A stretch of 64,000 nucleotides of DNA from Pseudomonas denitrificans (nom. rej.) (GCF_008807415.1 NZ_CP043626.1:5680501-5744500), one strand, 5' to 3'; positions 47,979 through 57,675 are shown, counted from the first letter of the stretch. Program-made: numbers and translations. The notes: generated by a model from the letters alone, not told the origin.

Positions 47979-48587
47979 TCAACCTTCCCGCTGCCACAGC
48001 GCGTAATGCACCGAGCCCGCCTTCTTCTCCCGGTGCAGTCGCCAGTTGCCCGGCAGGCCGAGGCTGGAGGGCACGGCTTCGCTTTCGGTGTAGACCCACG
48101 CGTCCTTGGCCAGCCAGCCGCGTTCTTCCAGCAGACGGCAGGCGTTCTGCAGCAGGTCCTGGTGGAAGGGCGGATCGAGGAAGACCAGGTCGAAGGGCTG
48201 CGCGGCCTGGTTGTCCAGGTAGCGCAGGGCGTCGGTCATCACCAACTGGCCGGTGGCGCACTTCAAGGTGTCGAGGGTGCCGCGCAGGGCGGCCACCGCT
48301 TCGCCGTTGGTGTCCAGCGCAAGGCCCGCGCTGGCGCCACGGGACAGCGCTTCGAGGAACAGCGCGCCGCTGCCGGCGAAGGGGTCGAGCACGCGGGCGC
48401 CGGGGACGTAGGGCGCGAGCCAGTTGAACAGGGTCTCGCGCACGCGGTCGGGCGTCGGGCGCAGGCCCGGGCCGTCGGGGAAGGCGAAGCGCCTGCTGCG
48501 CCATTCGCCGCCGATGATGCGCAGCTGGCCCTGGCCGCCGTGGGGCTTCTGTGCGGCGCGCGGGGCGCCGCCGGGTCGTTTGCTCAT
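47979..48587 (-). CDS. rsmD: 16S rRNA (guanine(966)-N(2))-methyltransferase
   Basis: RsmD methylates G966 of 16S rRNA on the 30S subunit. The 202-residue protein has the SAM-binding LDPFAGSGALFLEALSRGA and catalytic DPPF in DLVFLDPPFHQDLLQ. The N-terminal LRIIGGEWRSRRFAFPDGPG and RPTPDRVRETLFNWL are diagnostic. Its start overlaps the stop of the upstream M16 peptidase gene by one base. Confidence 0.96.
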   Translation of the reverse strand: MSKRPGGAPRAAQKPHGGQGQLRIIGGEWRSRRFAFPDGPGLRPTPDRVRETLFNWLAPYVPGARVLDPFAGSGALFLEALSRGASAGLALDTNGEAVAALRGTLDTLKCATGQLVMTDALRYLDNQAAQPFDLVFLDPPFHQDLLQNACRLLEERGWLAKDAWVYTESEAVPSSLGLPGNWRLHREKKAGSVHYALWQREG

Positions 48588-50098
48588 CAGTGCTCCGGTA
48601 CGCCGGCAGGTTGCGCGGCGGGTTTGTCGGTGGGCGGCGGCAGCGGTTGCTGCGGCACGGTGGGGCCGGCGGTGACGATGACGAAAGCGTCCGGGTCGAG
48701 GTGGCGGCGCATGGCTTGCTTCACCTGTTCCACGCTCAGGCCCTGGACCTGGCCGAGGAAGGTTTCCAGGTAATCCAGCGGCAGGTTGTAGAAGCCGATG
48801 GCGCCCAGCTGGCCGACGATGTCGGCGTTGCTCGCGGTGGACAGCGGGAAGCTGCCGGCCAGCTCGCGCTTGGCGTCGTCGAGTTCCTTCTGCGTCGGGC
48901 CCTTGTCGAGGTAGTCGCGGACGATGTCCTGGACCAGCTTGAGAGTGCCTTCGCTCATCTCGGCGCGGGTCTGCAGGCCGATGGTGAACGGCCCGCGCGA
49001 CTGCATGCCGGTGAAGCCGGAGTACACGCCGTAGGTCAGGCCGCGCTTCTCGCGCACCTGGTCCATCAGGCGGGTGCCGAAGCCGCCGCCGCCGAGGATC
49101 TGGTTACCCAGGTAGAGTGCGGCGTAGTCCGGGTCGTTCCGGGTGATGCCCAGCTGCGCCAGCATCAGCTGGGTCTGCTTGGACGGGAACTCGATGTGGG
49201 TGACGCCGGCCTTGGGCATCTGCGGCTCGCCCGGTGCCGGCAGGGCAGGGCCCTTGGGCAGGGATTTGGAGACGCTGCCGGCGATAGCTTCGGCCTGCTC
49301 GCGGGTCAGGTCGCCGACCAGTGCGATGACCACGTTGCCGGCGGCGTAGGCCTTCTGGTGGAAGGCGCGCAGCTGGGCAACGCTGATCTTCGGCACCGAC
49401 TGCTCGTTGCCGTCGCTGGAGTGGGCGTAGGGGTGATCGCCGTAAAGCCGCTTGAACAGCTCCAGGCCCGCCAGCTTGCCGGGGTTCTGTTTCTGGTACT
49501 CGAAGCCGGCCATGACCTGGTTCTTGATACGCGCCAGGGCGTCCTCGGGGAAGGTCGGCTGGCCGATCACCTGGTCGAACAGCGCCAGCGCGGCGTCGCG
49601 CTTGGTTGGCTCGCTGAGGCTGCGCAGGCTGGCCACCGCCATGTCGCGGTAGGAGCCGTTGCCGAAGTTGGCGCCCAGGTCGTCGAAACCGGCGGCGATG
49701 GCGCTGGTGTCCTTGCCGGGCACGCCTTCGTTGAGCATGGCGTTGGTCAGCATGGCCAGGCCGTAGCTGTCGCCGTCCTGGCTGCTGCCCGCGGCGAAGG
49801 TCAGGCGCAGGTCGAACATCGGCAGCTCATGGGCCTCGACGAACAGCACACGGGCGCCTTCGGCGGTCTGCCATTGCTGGATGTTCAGCTTGCGGTGACT
49901 GGGCGCCTTGCCGGCGGCCTCGGCGAGAGATTGCAGGCCCGTGGGCGCGGCAGTCTCGGCGGCAGCCGGTTGCGCGGGCGCAGGGGCGGCGGTGGCGGTC
50001 TCGGCGGCGGGGCGGGAAACGAACAGCACCAGTCCGGCGATCAGCGCGATGACGATCAGCCCGACCAGGCCGTAGCGCAGGCCATTGCGTTCACTCAT
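48587..50098 (-). CDS. M16-family peptidase-like subunit (no HxxEH), membrane-anchored
   Basis: A 503-residue protein with N-terminal transmembrane anchor (LVGLIVIALIAGLVLFVS, residues 11-28) and an Ala/Pro-rich linker. The M16 core follows (VLFVEAHELPMFDLRLTFAAGSSQDGDSYG). The site that would hold HxxEH reads LAMLTNAMLNEG, so the zinc motif is absent and this should be the non-catalytic partner of the next gene. It overlaps the upstream active subunit by 8 bases. A periplasmic processing role is probable; substrate unknown. Confidence 0.9.
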   Translation of the reverse strand: MSERNGLRYGLVGLIVIALIAGLVLFVSRPAAETATAAPAPAQPAAAETAAPTGLQSLAEAAGKAPSHRKLNIQQWQTAEGARVLFVEAHELPMFDLRLTFAAGSSQDGDSYGLAMLTNAMLNEGVPGKDTSAIAAGFDDLGANFGNGSYRDMAVASLRSLSEPTKRDAALALFDQVIGQPTFPEDALARIKNQVMAGFEYQKQNPGKLAGLELFKRLYGDHPYAHSSDGNEQSVPKISVAQLRAFHQKAYAAGNVVIALVGDLTREQAEAIAGSVSKSLPKGPALPAPGEPQMPKAGVTHIEFPSKQTQLMLAQLGITRNDPDYAALYLGNQILGGGGFGTRLMDQVREKRGLTYGVYSGFTGMQSRGPFTIGLQTRAEMSEGTLKLVQDIVRDYLDKGPTQKELDDAKRELAGSFPLSTASNADIVGQLGAIGFYNLPLDYLETFLGQVQGLSVEQVKQAMRRHLDPDAFVIVTAGPTVPQQPLPPPTDKPAAQPAGVPEH

Positions 50099-51461
50099 GG
50101 CTCGGCTCCTTGTCGGTGGCGACTTCCGGCAGGACCTGGGCGAGGGTCAGGCGGGAGCGGGTGAAGTAGGTGCGGGCGGCTTGCTGGATGTCTTCGGCGG
50201 TGACGGCCTGGATGGCTTCCAGGTCCTTGTCCGCCAGACGCCAGCCGAGGCCGACGCTTTCCAGCTCGCCAATGGTGCTGGCCTGTCCGGCGATGGAATC
50301 GCGCTCGTAGACCAGCCCGGCGATGACCTGGGCGCGCACGCGCTCCAGTTCTTCCTTGCTCGGCGGGTTCTGCTTGAGGTCTTCCAGCTGCTTCCACAGC
50401 GCGGCCTCGACCTGGTCGAGGGTCTTGCCGGTCTGCACGTTGGGGGTGGCCGAGAGGAAGAACAGGCCATCGCCACGGGAGAAGGCGTCGTAGGAGGCCG
50501 AGGCGCCGGCGACGATTTCCTCGCCGCGCTCCAGGCGCGCGGACAGGCGCGCGCTGTAGCCGCCGTCGAGGATCGCCGAGATCAGGCGCAGGGCGTTGAT
50601 CTGTTTCGAGTCATCGCTGCTGCCCAGGGTCGGCACGTTGAAGCCCATGATCAGGCTGGGCAACTGGGTGCGCACGTGCAGCTTCAGGCGGCGCTCGCCC
50701 GGCTCGGCCAGTTCCAGCGGCTTGCGCGCGGCGGGCAGGTCGCGCTTGGGGATCTCGCCGAAATACTTCTCGGCCAGGGCCTTCACCTCGTCGCCGCTGA
50801 CGTCGCCGACCACCACCAGGGTGGCGTTGTTCGGCGCGTACCAGGCCTGGTACCAGTGGCGCAGATCGTCGACGGTCATGCGCTGCAGGTCGGCCATCCA
50901 GCCGATGGTCGGTGTCCGATAGCCGCTGGCGGGGTAGGCGGCGGCCTTGAAGCGCTCGAAGGCCAGCGCGCTGGGCTTGTCCTCGGTGCGCTGGCGGCGT
51001 TCCTCCTTGATTACCTCGATCTCGCTCTTGAACTGGTCGGCCGGCAGGGCGAGGTGCGCCATGCGGTCGGCTTCCAGCTCCAGCGCCACCGGCAGGCGGT
51101 CGCGGGCGAGCACCTGGTAATAGGCGGTGTAGTCGTCGGTGGTGAAGGCGTTCTCTTCCGCGCCGAGGTCGCGCAGCACCAGCGAAGCCTGGCCGGGGCC
51201 GAGCTTGCGGCTGCCCTTGAACATCATGTGCTCCAGGGCGTGGGAGAGCCCGGTGAGGCCGGGCGTCTCGTAGCTGGAGCCGACCTTGTACCAGAGCTGG
51301 GAGACCACCACGGGGGCGCGGTGGTCCTCGCGGACAACGACCTTCAGGCCATTGTCCAGGGTGTATTCGTGGGTGGGCTGTGGTTCCGCGGCGCTCGCCA
51401 TCAGCGGCAGCAACAGGGAGCCGAGCAGCAGGCCGGCGTGGCGGCGTGCAAGGGTTTTCAT
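50091..51461 (-). CDS. M16-family zinc peptidase, catalytic subunit
   Basis: A 456-residue periplasmic M16 peptidase with signal peptide (LLLGSLLLPLMASAAEP). The zinc motif HxxEH lies at His74-Ala-Leu-Glu77-His78 in GLSHALEHMMFKG, and a downstream Glu in LELEADRMA completes the site. It pairs with the non-catalytic subunit encoded downstream with an 8-base overlap. ATG 51461 is the first in frame before the signal peptide. Divergent from ftsY. Confidence 0.92.
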   Translation of the reverse strand: MKTLARRHAGLLLGSLLLPLMASAAEPQPTHEYTLDNGLKVVVREDHRAPVVVSQLWYKVGSSYETPGLTGLSHALEHMMFKGSRKLGPGQASLVLRDLGAEENAFTTDDYTAYYQVLARDRLPVALELEADRMAHLALPADQFKSEIEVIKEERRQRTEDKPSALAFERFKAAAYPASGYRTPTIGWMADLQRMTVDDLRHWYQAWYAPNNATLVVVGDVSGDEVKALAEKYFGEIPKRDLPAARKPLELAEPGERRLKLHVRTQLPSLIMGFNVPTLGSSDDSKQINALRLISAILDGGYSARLSARLERGEEIVAGASASYDAFSRGDGLFFLSATPNVQTGKTLDQVEAALWKQLEDLKQNPPSKEELERVRAQVIAGLVYERDSIAGQASTIGELESVGLGWRLADKDLEAIQAVTAEDIQQAARTYFTRSRLTLAQVLPEVATDKEPSHE

Positions 51462-51666
51462 CGTGGACTGAACCTTTCGGGCTGTCCGCGGGGTCTATGC
51501 AGGCTGGCGGCCAGCCTCTTAACCCCGGCGGGCGAGGAGATGCTAGGATACCCATCCGTTTTCCGGGCGGCCACGTTCAGGGCTTCTCAAAGCTGTTTCG
51601 AGGCTTTTTTCTGCCTGGCTCTTTGTTGCCTGCCTGTGTGGCGCCCCCTAGAGATTCGATCCCTAC

Positions 51667-53115
51667 ATGTTTGGTTCCAACGACGACAAGAAGGCCCCGC
51701 CAGCCGGGGAGAAGAAGGGTCTGTTCGGCTGGTGGCGCAAGAAGCCCCAGGCCGAGGAACAACCCGCCGAGCAAGCCGAGTCCCAGGCTGAACAGCCTGT
51801 TGCCGCCGAACCGGCTCCCGCCCTCGAGCAGGCTCCCTCCGTCCAGGCCGAGCCGGTCGCCCCGCGCGCCGAGCTGACCCCTGAGCCGACGCCCGAACCG
51901 ATAGTCGACGTGGTGCCGGCCAGCGTGCCGGTCGAGCCACTGGCGCAGCCCGCTCTGCAACCTGAAGTGCAGCCCGCGCCGCGGCCTGAGCCGCAACCCG
52001 TTGCGCCGCCAGTGGTTGGCGAGGCGCCGCAGCCGGCTGTCCAGGCGGTCGCGCCGGCACCTGTCGCCGCGCCGGTTCAGCCCGAACCCGTTGCCGAAGC
52101 GCCCGTCGTAGTCGCCCAGCCCGAGCCTGCCCCGCAGCCCGAACCCGAGTCGCAGGCCAGACCGGCCGCCAGCGAGCCGTCCAGGCTCGGCTTCTTCGCC
52201 CGCCTCAAGCAGGGCCTGTCGAAGACCAGCGCCAGCCTCGGCGAAGGCATGGCCAGCCTGTTCCTGGGCAAGAAGGCCATCGACGACGACCTGCTCGACG
52301 AGATCGAGACCCGCCTGCTGACCGCCGACGTCGGCGTCGAGGCCACCACCACCATCGTGCAGAATCTGACCAAGCGCGTGGCGCGCAAGGAACTGGCCGA
52401 CAGCGAAGCGCTGTACAAGGCCCTGCAGGAAGAGCTGGCCGGCCTGCTGCGCCCCATCGAGCAGCCGCTGACCATCACCACCGACAAGCAGCCCTACGTG
52501 ATCCTCGTGGTCGGCGTGAACGGCGTTGGCAAGACCACCACCATCGGCAAGCTGGCGAAGAAACTGCAGCTCGATGGCAAGAAGGTCATGCTGGCCGCCG
52601 GCGATACCTTCCGCGCCGCCGCCGTCGAGCAGCTGCAGGTCTGGGGCGAGCGCAACAACATCGCCGTGATCGCCCAGCACACCGGCGCGGACTCCGCCTC
52701 GGTGATCTTCGATGCCGTGCAGGCCGCCAAGGCCCGTGGCGTGGATGTGCTGATCGCCGATACCGCCGGTCGCCTGCACACCAAGGACAACCTGATGGAA
52801 GAGCTGAAGAAGGTGCGCCGGGTGATCGGCAAGCTGGACGAGACGGCTCCCCACGAAGTCCTGCTGGTGCTGGATGCCGGTACCGGGCAGAACGCCATCA
52901 ACCAGGCCAAGCAGTTCAACAATGCCGTGGAACTCACCGGCCTGGCCCTGACCAAACTGGACGGCACCGCCAAGGGCGGGGTGATCTTCGCCCTGGCCAA
53001 GCAGTTCGGCCTGCCGATCCGCTATATCGGTGTCGGCGAAGGGATCGACGATCTGCGAACCTTCGAAGCCGATGCCTTCGTCCGTGCACTCTTCGAGACC
53101 CGGGAAATCGCATGA
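51667..53115 (+). CDS. ftsY: Signal recognition particle receptor FtsY
   Basis: The 482-residue SRP receptor GTPase guides ribosomes to the Sec translocon. Residues 1-170 form an acidic, Pro/Glu/Ala-rich A-domain with repeated EP units, longer than in E. coli's core. The N-domain follows (FFARLKQGLSKTSASLGEGM), then the G-domain: P-loop GVNGVGKTTTIGKLA at 283, DTFRAAAVEQL, DTAGRLHTKDN and TKLDGTAKGG. It overlaps ftsE by ATGA, the classical ftsYEX operon. Confidence 0.97.
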   Translation: MFGSNDDKKAPPAGEKKGLFGWWRKKPQAEEQPAEQAESQAEQPVAAEPAPALEQAPSVQAEPVAPRAELTPEPTPEPIVDVVPASVPVEPLAQPALQPEVQPAPRPEPQPVAPPVVGEAPQPAVQAVAPAPVAAPVQPEPVAEAPVVVAQPEPAPQPEPESQARPAASEPSRLGFFARLKQGLSKTSASLGEGMASLFLGKKAIDDDLLDEIETRLLTADVGVEATTTIVQNLTKRVARKELADSEALYKALQEELAGLLRPIEQPLTITTDKQPYVILVVGVNGVGKTTTIGKLAKKLQLDGKKVMLAAGDTFRAAAVEQLQVWGERNNIAVIAQHTGADSASVIFDAVQAAKARGVDVLIADTAGRLHTKDNLMEELKKVRRVIGKLDETAPHEVLLVLDAGTGQNAINQAKQFNNAVELTGLALTKLDGTAKGGVIFALAKQFGLPIRYIGVGEGIDDLRTFEADAFVRALFETREIA

Positions 53116-53783
53116 TCCGTTTCGAGCAGGTTGGCAAACGCTATCCCAACGGCCACGTCGGCCTGCACGAGATTTCGTTCCGCGTGCCGCGCGGCGAGAT
53201 CATGTTCGTCACCGGCCACTCCGGTGCGGGCAAGAGCACCCTGCTGCGCCTGATCCTGGCGATGGAGCGACCCACTTCCGGCAAGCTGCTGCTAGGCGGG
53301 CAGGACGTCTCGCGCATCTCCACCGCGCAGATTCCCTTCCTGCGCCGGCAGATCGGCGTGGTATTCCAGAACCACCAGCTGCTCGATGACCGCAGCGTGT
53401 TCGAGAACGTCGCCCTGCCGATGCAGATCCTCGGCCTGCCCAAGGCGGACATCGCCTACCGCGTCGAAGCGGCGCTGGACCGGGTGAACCTCAAGGAGAA
53501 GGCCGAGGACCGTCCGTCCGACCTCTCCACCGGGCAGCAGCAGCGCGTCGGCATCGCCCGCGCGGTGGTGCACCGTCCGGCCCTGCTGCTCGCCGACGAA
53601 CCCACCGGCAACCTCGACCCGCGCCTGGCCTCGGAAATCATGTCCGTGTTCGAAGACATCAACCGCCTGGGTACCACCGTGCTGATCGCCAGCCATGACC
53701 TGGCACTGATCGCGCGCATGCGCCACCGGATGATCACCCTGCAGCGTGGCCGGATCATCGCTGATCGTGAGGAGAACGCCTGA
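53112..53783 (+). CDS. ftsE: Cell division ATP-binding protein FtsE
   Basis: The 223-residue ABC ATPase works with FtsX at the division septum to activate peptidoglycan hydrolases. Motifs are Walker A GHSGAGKSTLLRLIL near residue 36, Q-loop VVFQNHQLLDDRS, signature LSTGQQQRVGIARA and Walker B ALLLADEPTGNLD. Its start overlaps ftsY by 4 bases, and its TGA shares one base with the ftsX start region, so the three are coupled. Confidence 0.97.
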   Translation: MIRFEQVGKRYPNGHVGLHEISFRVPRGEIMFVTGHSGAGKSTLLRLILAMERPTSGKLLLGGQDVSRISTAQIPFLRRQIGVVFQNHQLLDDRSVFENVALPMQILGLPKADIAYRVEAALDRVNLKEKAEDRPSDLSTGQQQRVGIARAVVHRPALLLADEPTGNLDPRLASEIMSVFEDINRLGTTVLIASHDLALIARMRHRMITLQRGRIIADREENA

Positions 53784-54793
53784 TGAGCGCCAATGACCTG
53801 CCCCGCGGCGACGAAGAAGGCACCCCGACGCGCAACACCCGCGAGCGCCCGGAAGACAACGAACACCAGGACCACAGTGCGTCCCTCTCGGCCTACGCGG
53901 AAAACCACCGCGCCAGCCTGATGGACAGTCTGCACCGCCTGGTCAGCCACCCCTTCGGCAGCTTCTTCACCTGCCTGGTGATGGGCATCACCCTGAGCCT
54001 GCCCATGGGCCTGTCGCTGCTGCTGAACAACGTCGAGCGCCTCGGTGGCTCCTGGCAGCGCGCCGCACAGATTTCCCTGTTCCTCGACCTGAAGGCCAGC
54101 GAGGCCCAGGGCCAGGACCTGCGCGAACAGATCGAGAAAATGCCCGATGTGATCGAGGCGCAGCTGATCAGTCGCGACGATGCGCTGAAAGAGCTGCAGG
54201 AACAGTCCGGTCTCGGCGAAGCGCTGAAGGAATTGCCTGACAACCCGCTGCCGGCGGTCATCTCGGTGACGCCCAAGCAGATCGACAAGGCCCAGCTGGA
54301 TGCCTTGCGTCAAAGGTTGTCGGAGCTGCCGGGTGTACAACAGGCGCAGCTGGACCTGGTCTGGGTCGAGCGGCTGTCGGCGATCCTCAAGCTGGGCGAC
54401 CGTTTCGTCTTCGGCCTGACCCTCCTGCTGGTGCTGACCCTGTTGCTGGTGATCGGCAACACCATCCGCCTGCACATCGAAAACCGCCGTAACGAAATCG
54501 AAGTCATCAAGCTGGTCGGCGGGACGGACGGTTACGTGCGTCGCCCCTTCCTCTATATGGGTGCGTTGTACGGCCTGGGTGCGGGCATCCTGTCCTGGGC
54601 CCTGCTGGCCTTCGGCCTGGACTGGCTGAACAGCTCCGTGGTCAACCTGGCCGGGCTGTACGGCAGTGATTTCGGGCTGGCGGGCGTACCGGTCGACGAC
54701 GGCCTGTCGCTCACTATTGGTGCCGTGCTACTGGGCTGGATCGGTGCCTGGTTGGCCGTGGCGCGCCACCTGCGCGAGTTGGCACCGCGCTGA
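53783..54793 (+). CDS. ftsX: Cell division protein FtsX
   Basis: The 336-residue membrane partner of FtsE has a cytosolic N-terminus rich in charged residues (EEGTPTRNTRERPEDNEHQD), four predicted transmembrane segments (FGSFFTCLVMGITLSLPMGL, FVFGLTLLLVLTLLLVIG and two near the C-terminus), and a large periplasmic loop between the first two, where the amidase activators bind. The C-terminal RRNEIEVIKLVGGTDGYVRR is typical of the MacB-like permease fold. It closes the ftsYEX operon. Confidence 0.96.
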   Translation: MSANDLPRGDEEGTPTRNTRERPEDNEHQDHSASLSAYAENHRASLMDSLHRLVSHPFGSFFTCLVMGITLSLPMGLSLLLNNVERLGGSWQRAAQISLFLDLKASEAQGQDLREQIEKMPDVIEAQLISRDDALKELQEQSGLGEALKELPDNPLPAVISVTPKQIDKAQLDALRQRLSELPGVQQAQLDLVWVERLSAILKLGDRFVFGLTLLLVLTLLLVIGNTIRLHIENRRNEIEVIKLVGGTDGYVRRPFLYMGALYGLGAGILSWALLAFGLDWLNSSVVNLAGLYGSDFGLAGVPVDDGLSLTIGAVLLGWIGAWLAVARHLRELAPR

Positions 54794-54816
54794 AACCCCC
54801 TGATTTTGCAGGGGTT

Positions 54817-54848
54817 AAGCGGGTGTAAAGGAACTTTTACACCCGCTT
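54817..54848. terminator. Long hairpin in the ftsX-rpoH gap
   Basis: AAGCGGGTGTAAA-GGAACT-TTTACACCCGCTT is a perfect 13-bp inverted repeat with 6-base loop. It has no following T-run in the + direction. It may terminate ftsX transcription or structure the rpoH promoter region. Confidence 0.55.
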
Positions 54849-54874
54849 GCAGTCAGATTTCGCAGTGCTACACT
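54847..54874 (+). promoter_or_regulatory. Candidate sigma-70-type rpoH promoter
   Basis: TTGCAG (54847) and TACACT (54869) with a 16-base spacer lie 30 bases upstream of the rpoH ATG. The -35 overlaps the right arm of the preceding hairpin. Confidence 0.5.
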
Positions 54875-54903
54875 GCGCGAGTTTCGTGAATCGGAGGATT
54901 CGC

Positions 54904-55758
<855 letters not shown>

Positions 55759-55785
55759 CCGGCTTCGACGCGCCCTGCGAGTCGC

Positions 55786-55811
55786 GAACCGCACCCTGGT
55801 GCGGTTTTTTT
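55786..55811 (+). terminator. Intrinsic terminator after rpoH
   Basis: GAACCGCACC / GGTGCGGTT with short loop and a TTTTTTT run. Confidence 0.88.
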
Positions 55812-55840
55812 CTGCCCGCCTTCAGCGTCTGGAGAGTCCC

Positions 55841-56455
55841 ATGCCGCGCCTGCGTCCCGTCCACGGGATGTTCTTCCTGGTTATTGCCCTGCTGGCCTTC
55901 GGCCTCGGTTCCTGGGTCGCCCGCACGTCGGCGCCGCCCAAGCCGCCGCAGTGGTTCAACGACTGGAAGGAAAAGGTCTTCGAGCCGCTGGCCGACGACA
56001 AGCTGACCCTGAACGACCTGCAGGGCCAGCAGCCCGGCGAGCTGTGGCTGACTGCCAGCCAGGACGGCCCGCAACTGCATTACCGCGGCAAGCTGGTGAC
56101 GGAAGAGGGGCCCTGGCACGTCGAGGCGGAACTGGCCCTGAGCGACGCCGAGCATGCCAGCCTGGCCAAGGCCACCGGCATGCAGCCGACCAGCAAGGAC
56201 CAGCCGCTGAGCGCCGAGCTGATGGGCCAGTTGGGCAACAAGCCGGTCTCCGAGCTGGCGCTGGCGCCGCAGGAAGACCTGGCGGTCGGTCGCCTGGCAG
56301 TGAGCCTGGGCGATCCGCGACTGCGCCTGCAGGTGGATGGCGGCGAGGCCTGGGTCTATCCAGAGAAGGGCATGACCCTGCTGCATCGCGACGGCACCCT
56401 GCAGTGGGTGCGGGTGGTGCCGCGCAATACCCTCAAGACCAGCGAGGCGCCTTAA
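55841..56455 (+). CDS. Membrane-anchored hypothetical protein, convergent with mtgA
   Basis: A 204-residue protein with an N-terminal transmembrane helix (HGMFFLVIALLAFGLGSWV) and a periplasmic domain that starts PPKPPQWFNDWKEKVFEPL and has repeated beta strands (LWLTASQDGPQLHYRGKLV, VGRLAVSLGDPRLRLQVDGG). ATG 55841 follows GGAGAG. The family is unknown to me. Its TAA overlaps the mtgA stop by 4 bases (TTAA shared), so the genes converge with no gap. Confidence 0.78.
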   Translation: MPRLRPVHGMFFLVIALLAFGLGSWVARTSAPPKPPQWFNDWKEKVFEPLADDKLTLNDLQGQQPGELWLTASQDGPQLHYRGKLVTEEGPWHVEAELALSDAEHASLAKATGMQPTSKDQPLSAELMGQLGNKPVSELALAPQEDLAVGRLAVSLGDPRLRLQVDGGEAWVYPEKGMTLLHRDGTLQWVRVVPRNTLKTSEAP

Positions 56456-57174
56456 AGGCGCCCGAGATAATCGCTGCCACCCAGCTGCCACATCTGCTGG
56501 CGGATCCAGGAGGCGCGCTGGCGCACGTAGGGGCCGGGCTTGCCGGCGCTCCACTTGCGCGGGTTGGGCAGCACGGCCGCCAGCAGGCTGGCCTGCTGTT
56601 GCGACAGGCGCTTGGCGTCGACGCCGAAGTGGTGCTGGGCAGCGGCCTGGGCGCCGAATACGCCGGCGTCCCACTCCACGCTGTTGAGGTAGACCTCGAG
56701 AATCCGCTGCTTGGACCAGAAGGTCTCGATCAGCAGGGTGAACCATGCCTCGAAGCCCTTGCGTACCCAACTGCGGCCGGTCCAGAGGAAGACGTTCTTC
56801 GCCACCTGCTGGCTGATGGTGCTGCCGCCGCGGACCCTGCCGCCCTGCTCGTTGTGCGCCAGGGCCTTCTGGATCGCCGGCACGTCGAAGCCGTGGTGTT
56901 CGGCGAACTTCTGGTCTTCGCTGGCGATCACGGCGAGCTTGAGGCTGTCCGGCAGCTCGCCCCAGGAGCGCCAGCTGCGCTGCAGGTCGATGGGCTGGCC
57001 GTTGAACCAGGACTCGACCTTGCGCTCGATCATGACCATGGTGCCCGGCGGCGGTACCCAGCGCAGGATGATGACCAGCGCCACGCTGATGGCGACGAAC
57101 CAGAGCGCGATCTTGAACAGGCGGCGGAGGACGTTGCGCATGCGAGGCTTTGACTGGGCGGATGAGCGGGCCAT
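56452..57174 (-). CDS. mtgA: Monofunctional biosynthetic peptidoglycan transglycosylase
   Basis: A 240-residue GT51 transglycosylase that polymerises glycan strands from lipid II. It has an N-terminal transmembrane helix (IALWFVAISVALVIILRWV), the catalytic Glu in ASEDQKFAEHHGF, and the GT51 motifs STISQQVAKNVFLWTGRSW, KQRILEVYLNSVEW and GVFGAQAAAQHHFG. The start could be ATG 57174 or a few residues either side; 57174 gives the family's usual length of about 240. It is convergent with the preceding gene. Confidence 0.94.
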   Translation of the reverse strand: MARSSAQSKPRMRNVLRRLFKIALWFVAISVALVIILRWVPPPGTMVMIERKVESWFNGQPIDLQRSWRSWGELPDSLKLAVIASEDQKFAEHHGFDVPAIQKALAHNEQGGRVRGGSTISQQVAKNVFLWTGRSWVRKGFEAWFTLLIETFWSKQRILEVYLNSVEWDAGVFGAQAAAQHHFGVDAKRLSQQQASLLAAVLPNPRKWSAGKPGPYVRQRASWIRQQMWQLGGSDYLGRL

Positions 57175-57206
57175 TATAGCGGCACTCACCTGTCTGGAGC
57201 TTTCCG

Positions 57207-57575
57207 ATGCTGCGTACTTTCCTGATGCTCGCCGCCTTCTTCGGTTTCACCGGTGTCGCCCTCGGCGCCTTCGCTGCCCACGGCCTGAAGAGCAAGCTCA
57301 CCCCGGAGTACCTGGCGGTGTTCCAGACCGGCGTGCATTACCAGATGCTGCATGCCCTGGCGCTGTTCGGCGTGGCGCTGCTCTCGGCGCATATCGGCGG
57401 CACCCTGGTCAGCCTTGCCGGCTGGGCCTTCACCGTCGGCATCCTGCTGTTTTCCGGCAGCCTCTACCTGCTGACCCTGGCCGGCCTCGGTGTGGGCATC
57501 ATCACCCCGATCGGCGGGCTGTTCTTCCTGATCGGCTGGGCGCTGCTGCTGGTGGCGGCCTTCCGGCTGGGTTGA
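57207..57575 (+). CDS. DUF423 membrane protein (YgdD family)
   Basis: A 122-residue membrane protein with four predicted transmembrane helices, including LMLAAFFGFTGVALGAFAAHG and LTLAGLGVGIITPIGGLFFLIG. The motif GAFAAHGLKSKLTPEYLAVFQTGV is typical of DUF423/YgdD. Function unknown. It is divergent from mtgA across a short region containing a TATAAT-like sequence near 57172. Confidence 0.93.
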   Translation: MLRTFLMLAAFFGFTGVALGAFAAHGLKSKLTPEYLAVFQTGVHYQMLHALALFGVALLSAHIGGTLVSLAGWAFTVGILLFSGSLYLLTLAGLGVGIITPIGGLFFLIGWALLLVAAFRLG

Positions 57576-57615
57576 CCCGAGCGTCAGAAAAGCCCGAGTG
57601 CGGCACTCCGGAACC

Positions 57616-57644
57616 TTGGTCATCCGGCGCGATCGGGCTAGAAT
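57616..57644 (+). promoter_or_regulatory. Candidate sigma-70 promoter for thiS-thiG
   Basis: TTGGTC (57616) and TAGAAT (57639) are separated by a 17-base spacer, 32 bases before the thiS ATG. This is the best promoter-like pair in the window. Confidence 0.55.
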
Positions 57645-57675
57645 GCGACCCCCTCCAGCAACGACCGTCCCGCCC

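Noticed and set aside
57576..57675. A TPP riboswitch upstream of thiS.
   Set aside because: The 100-base gap contains a promoter-like pair and no recognisable TPP aptamer core.
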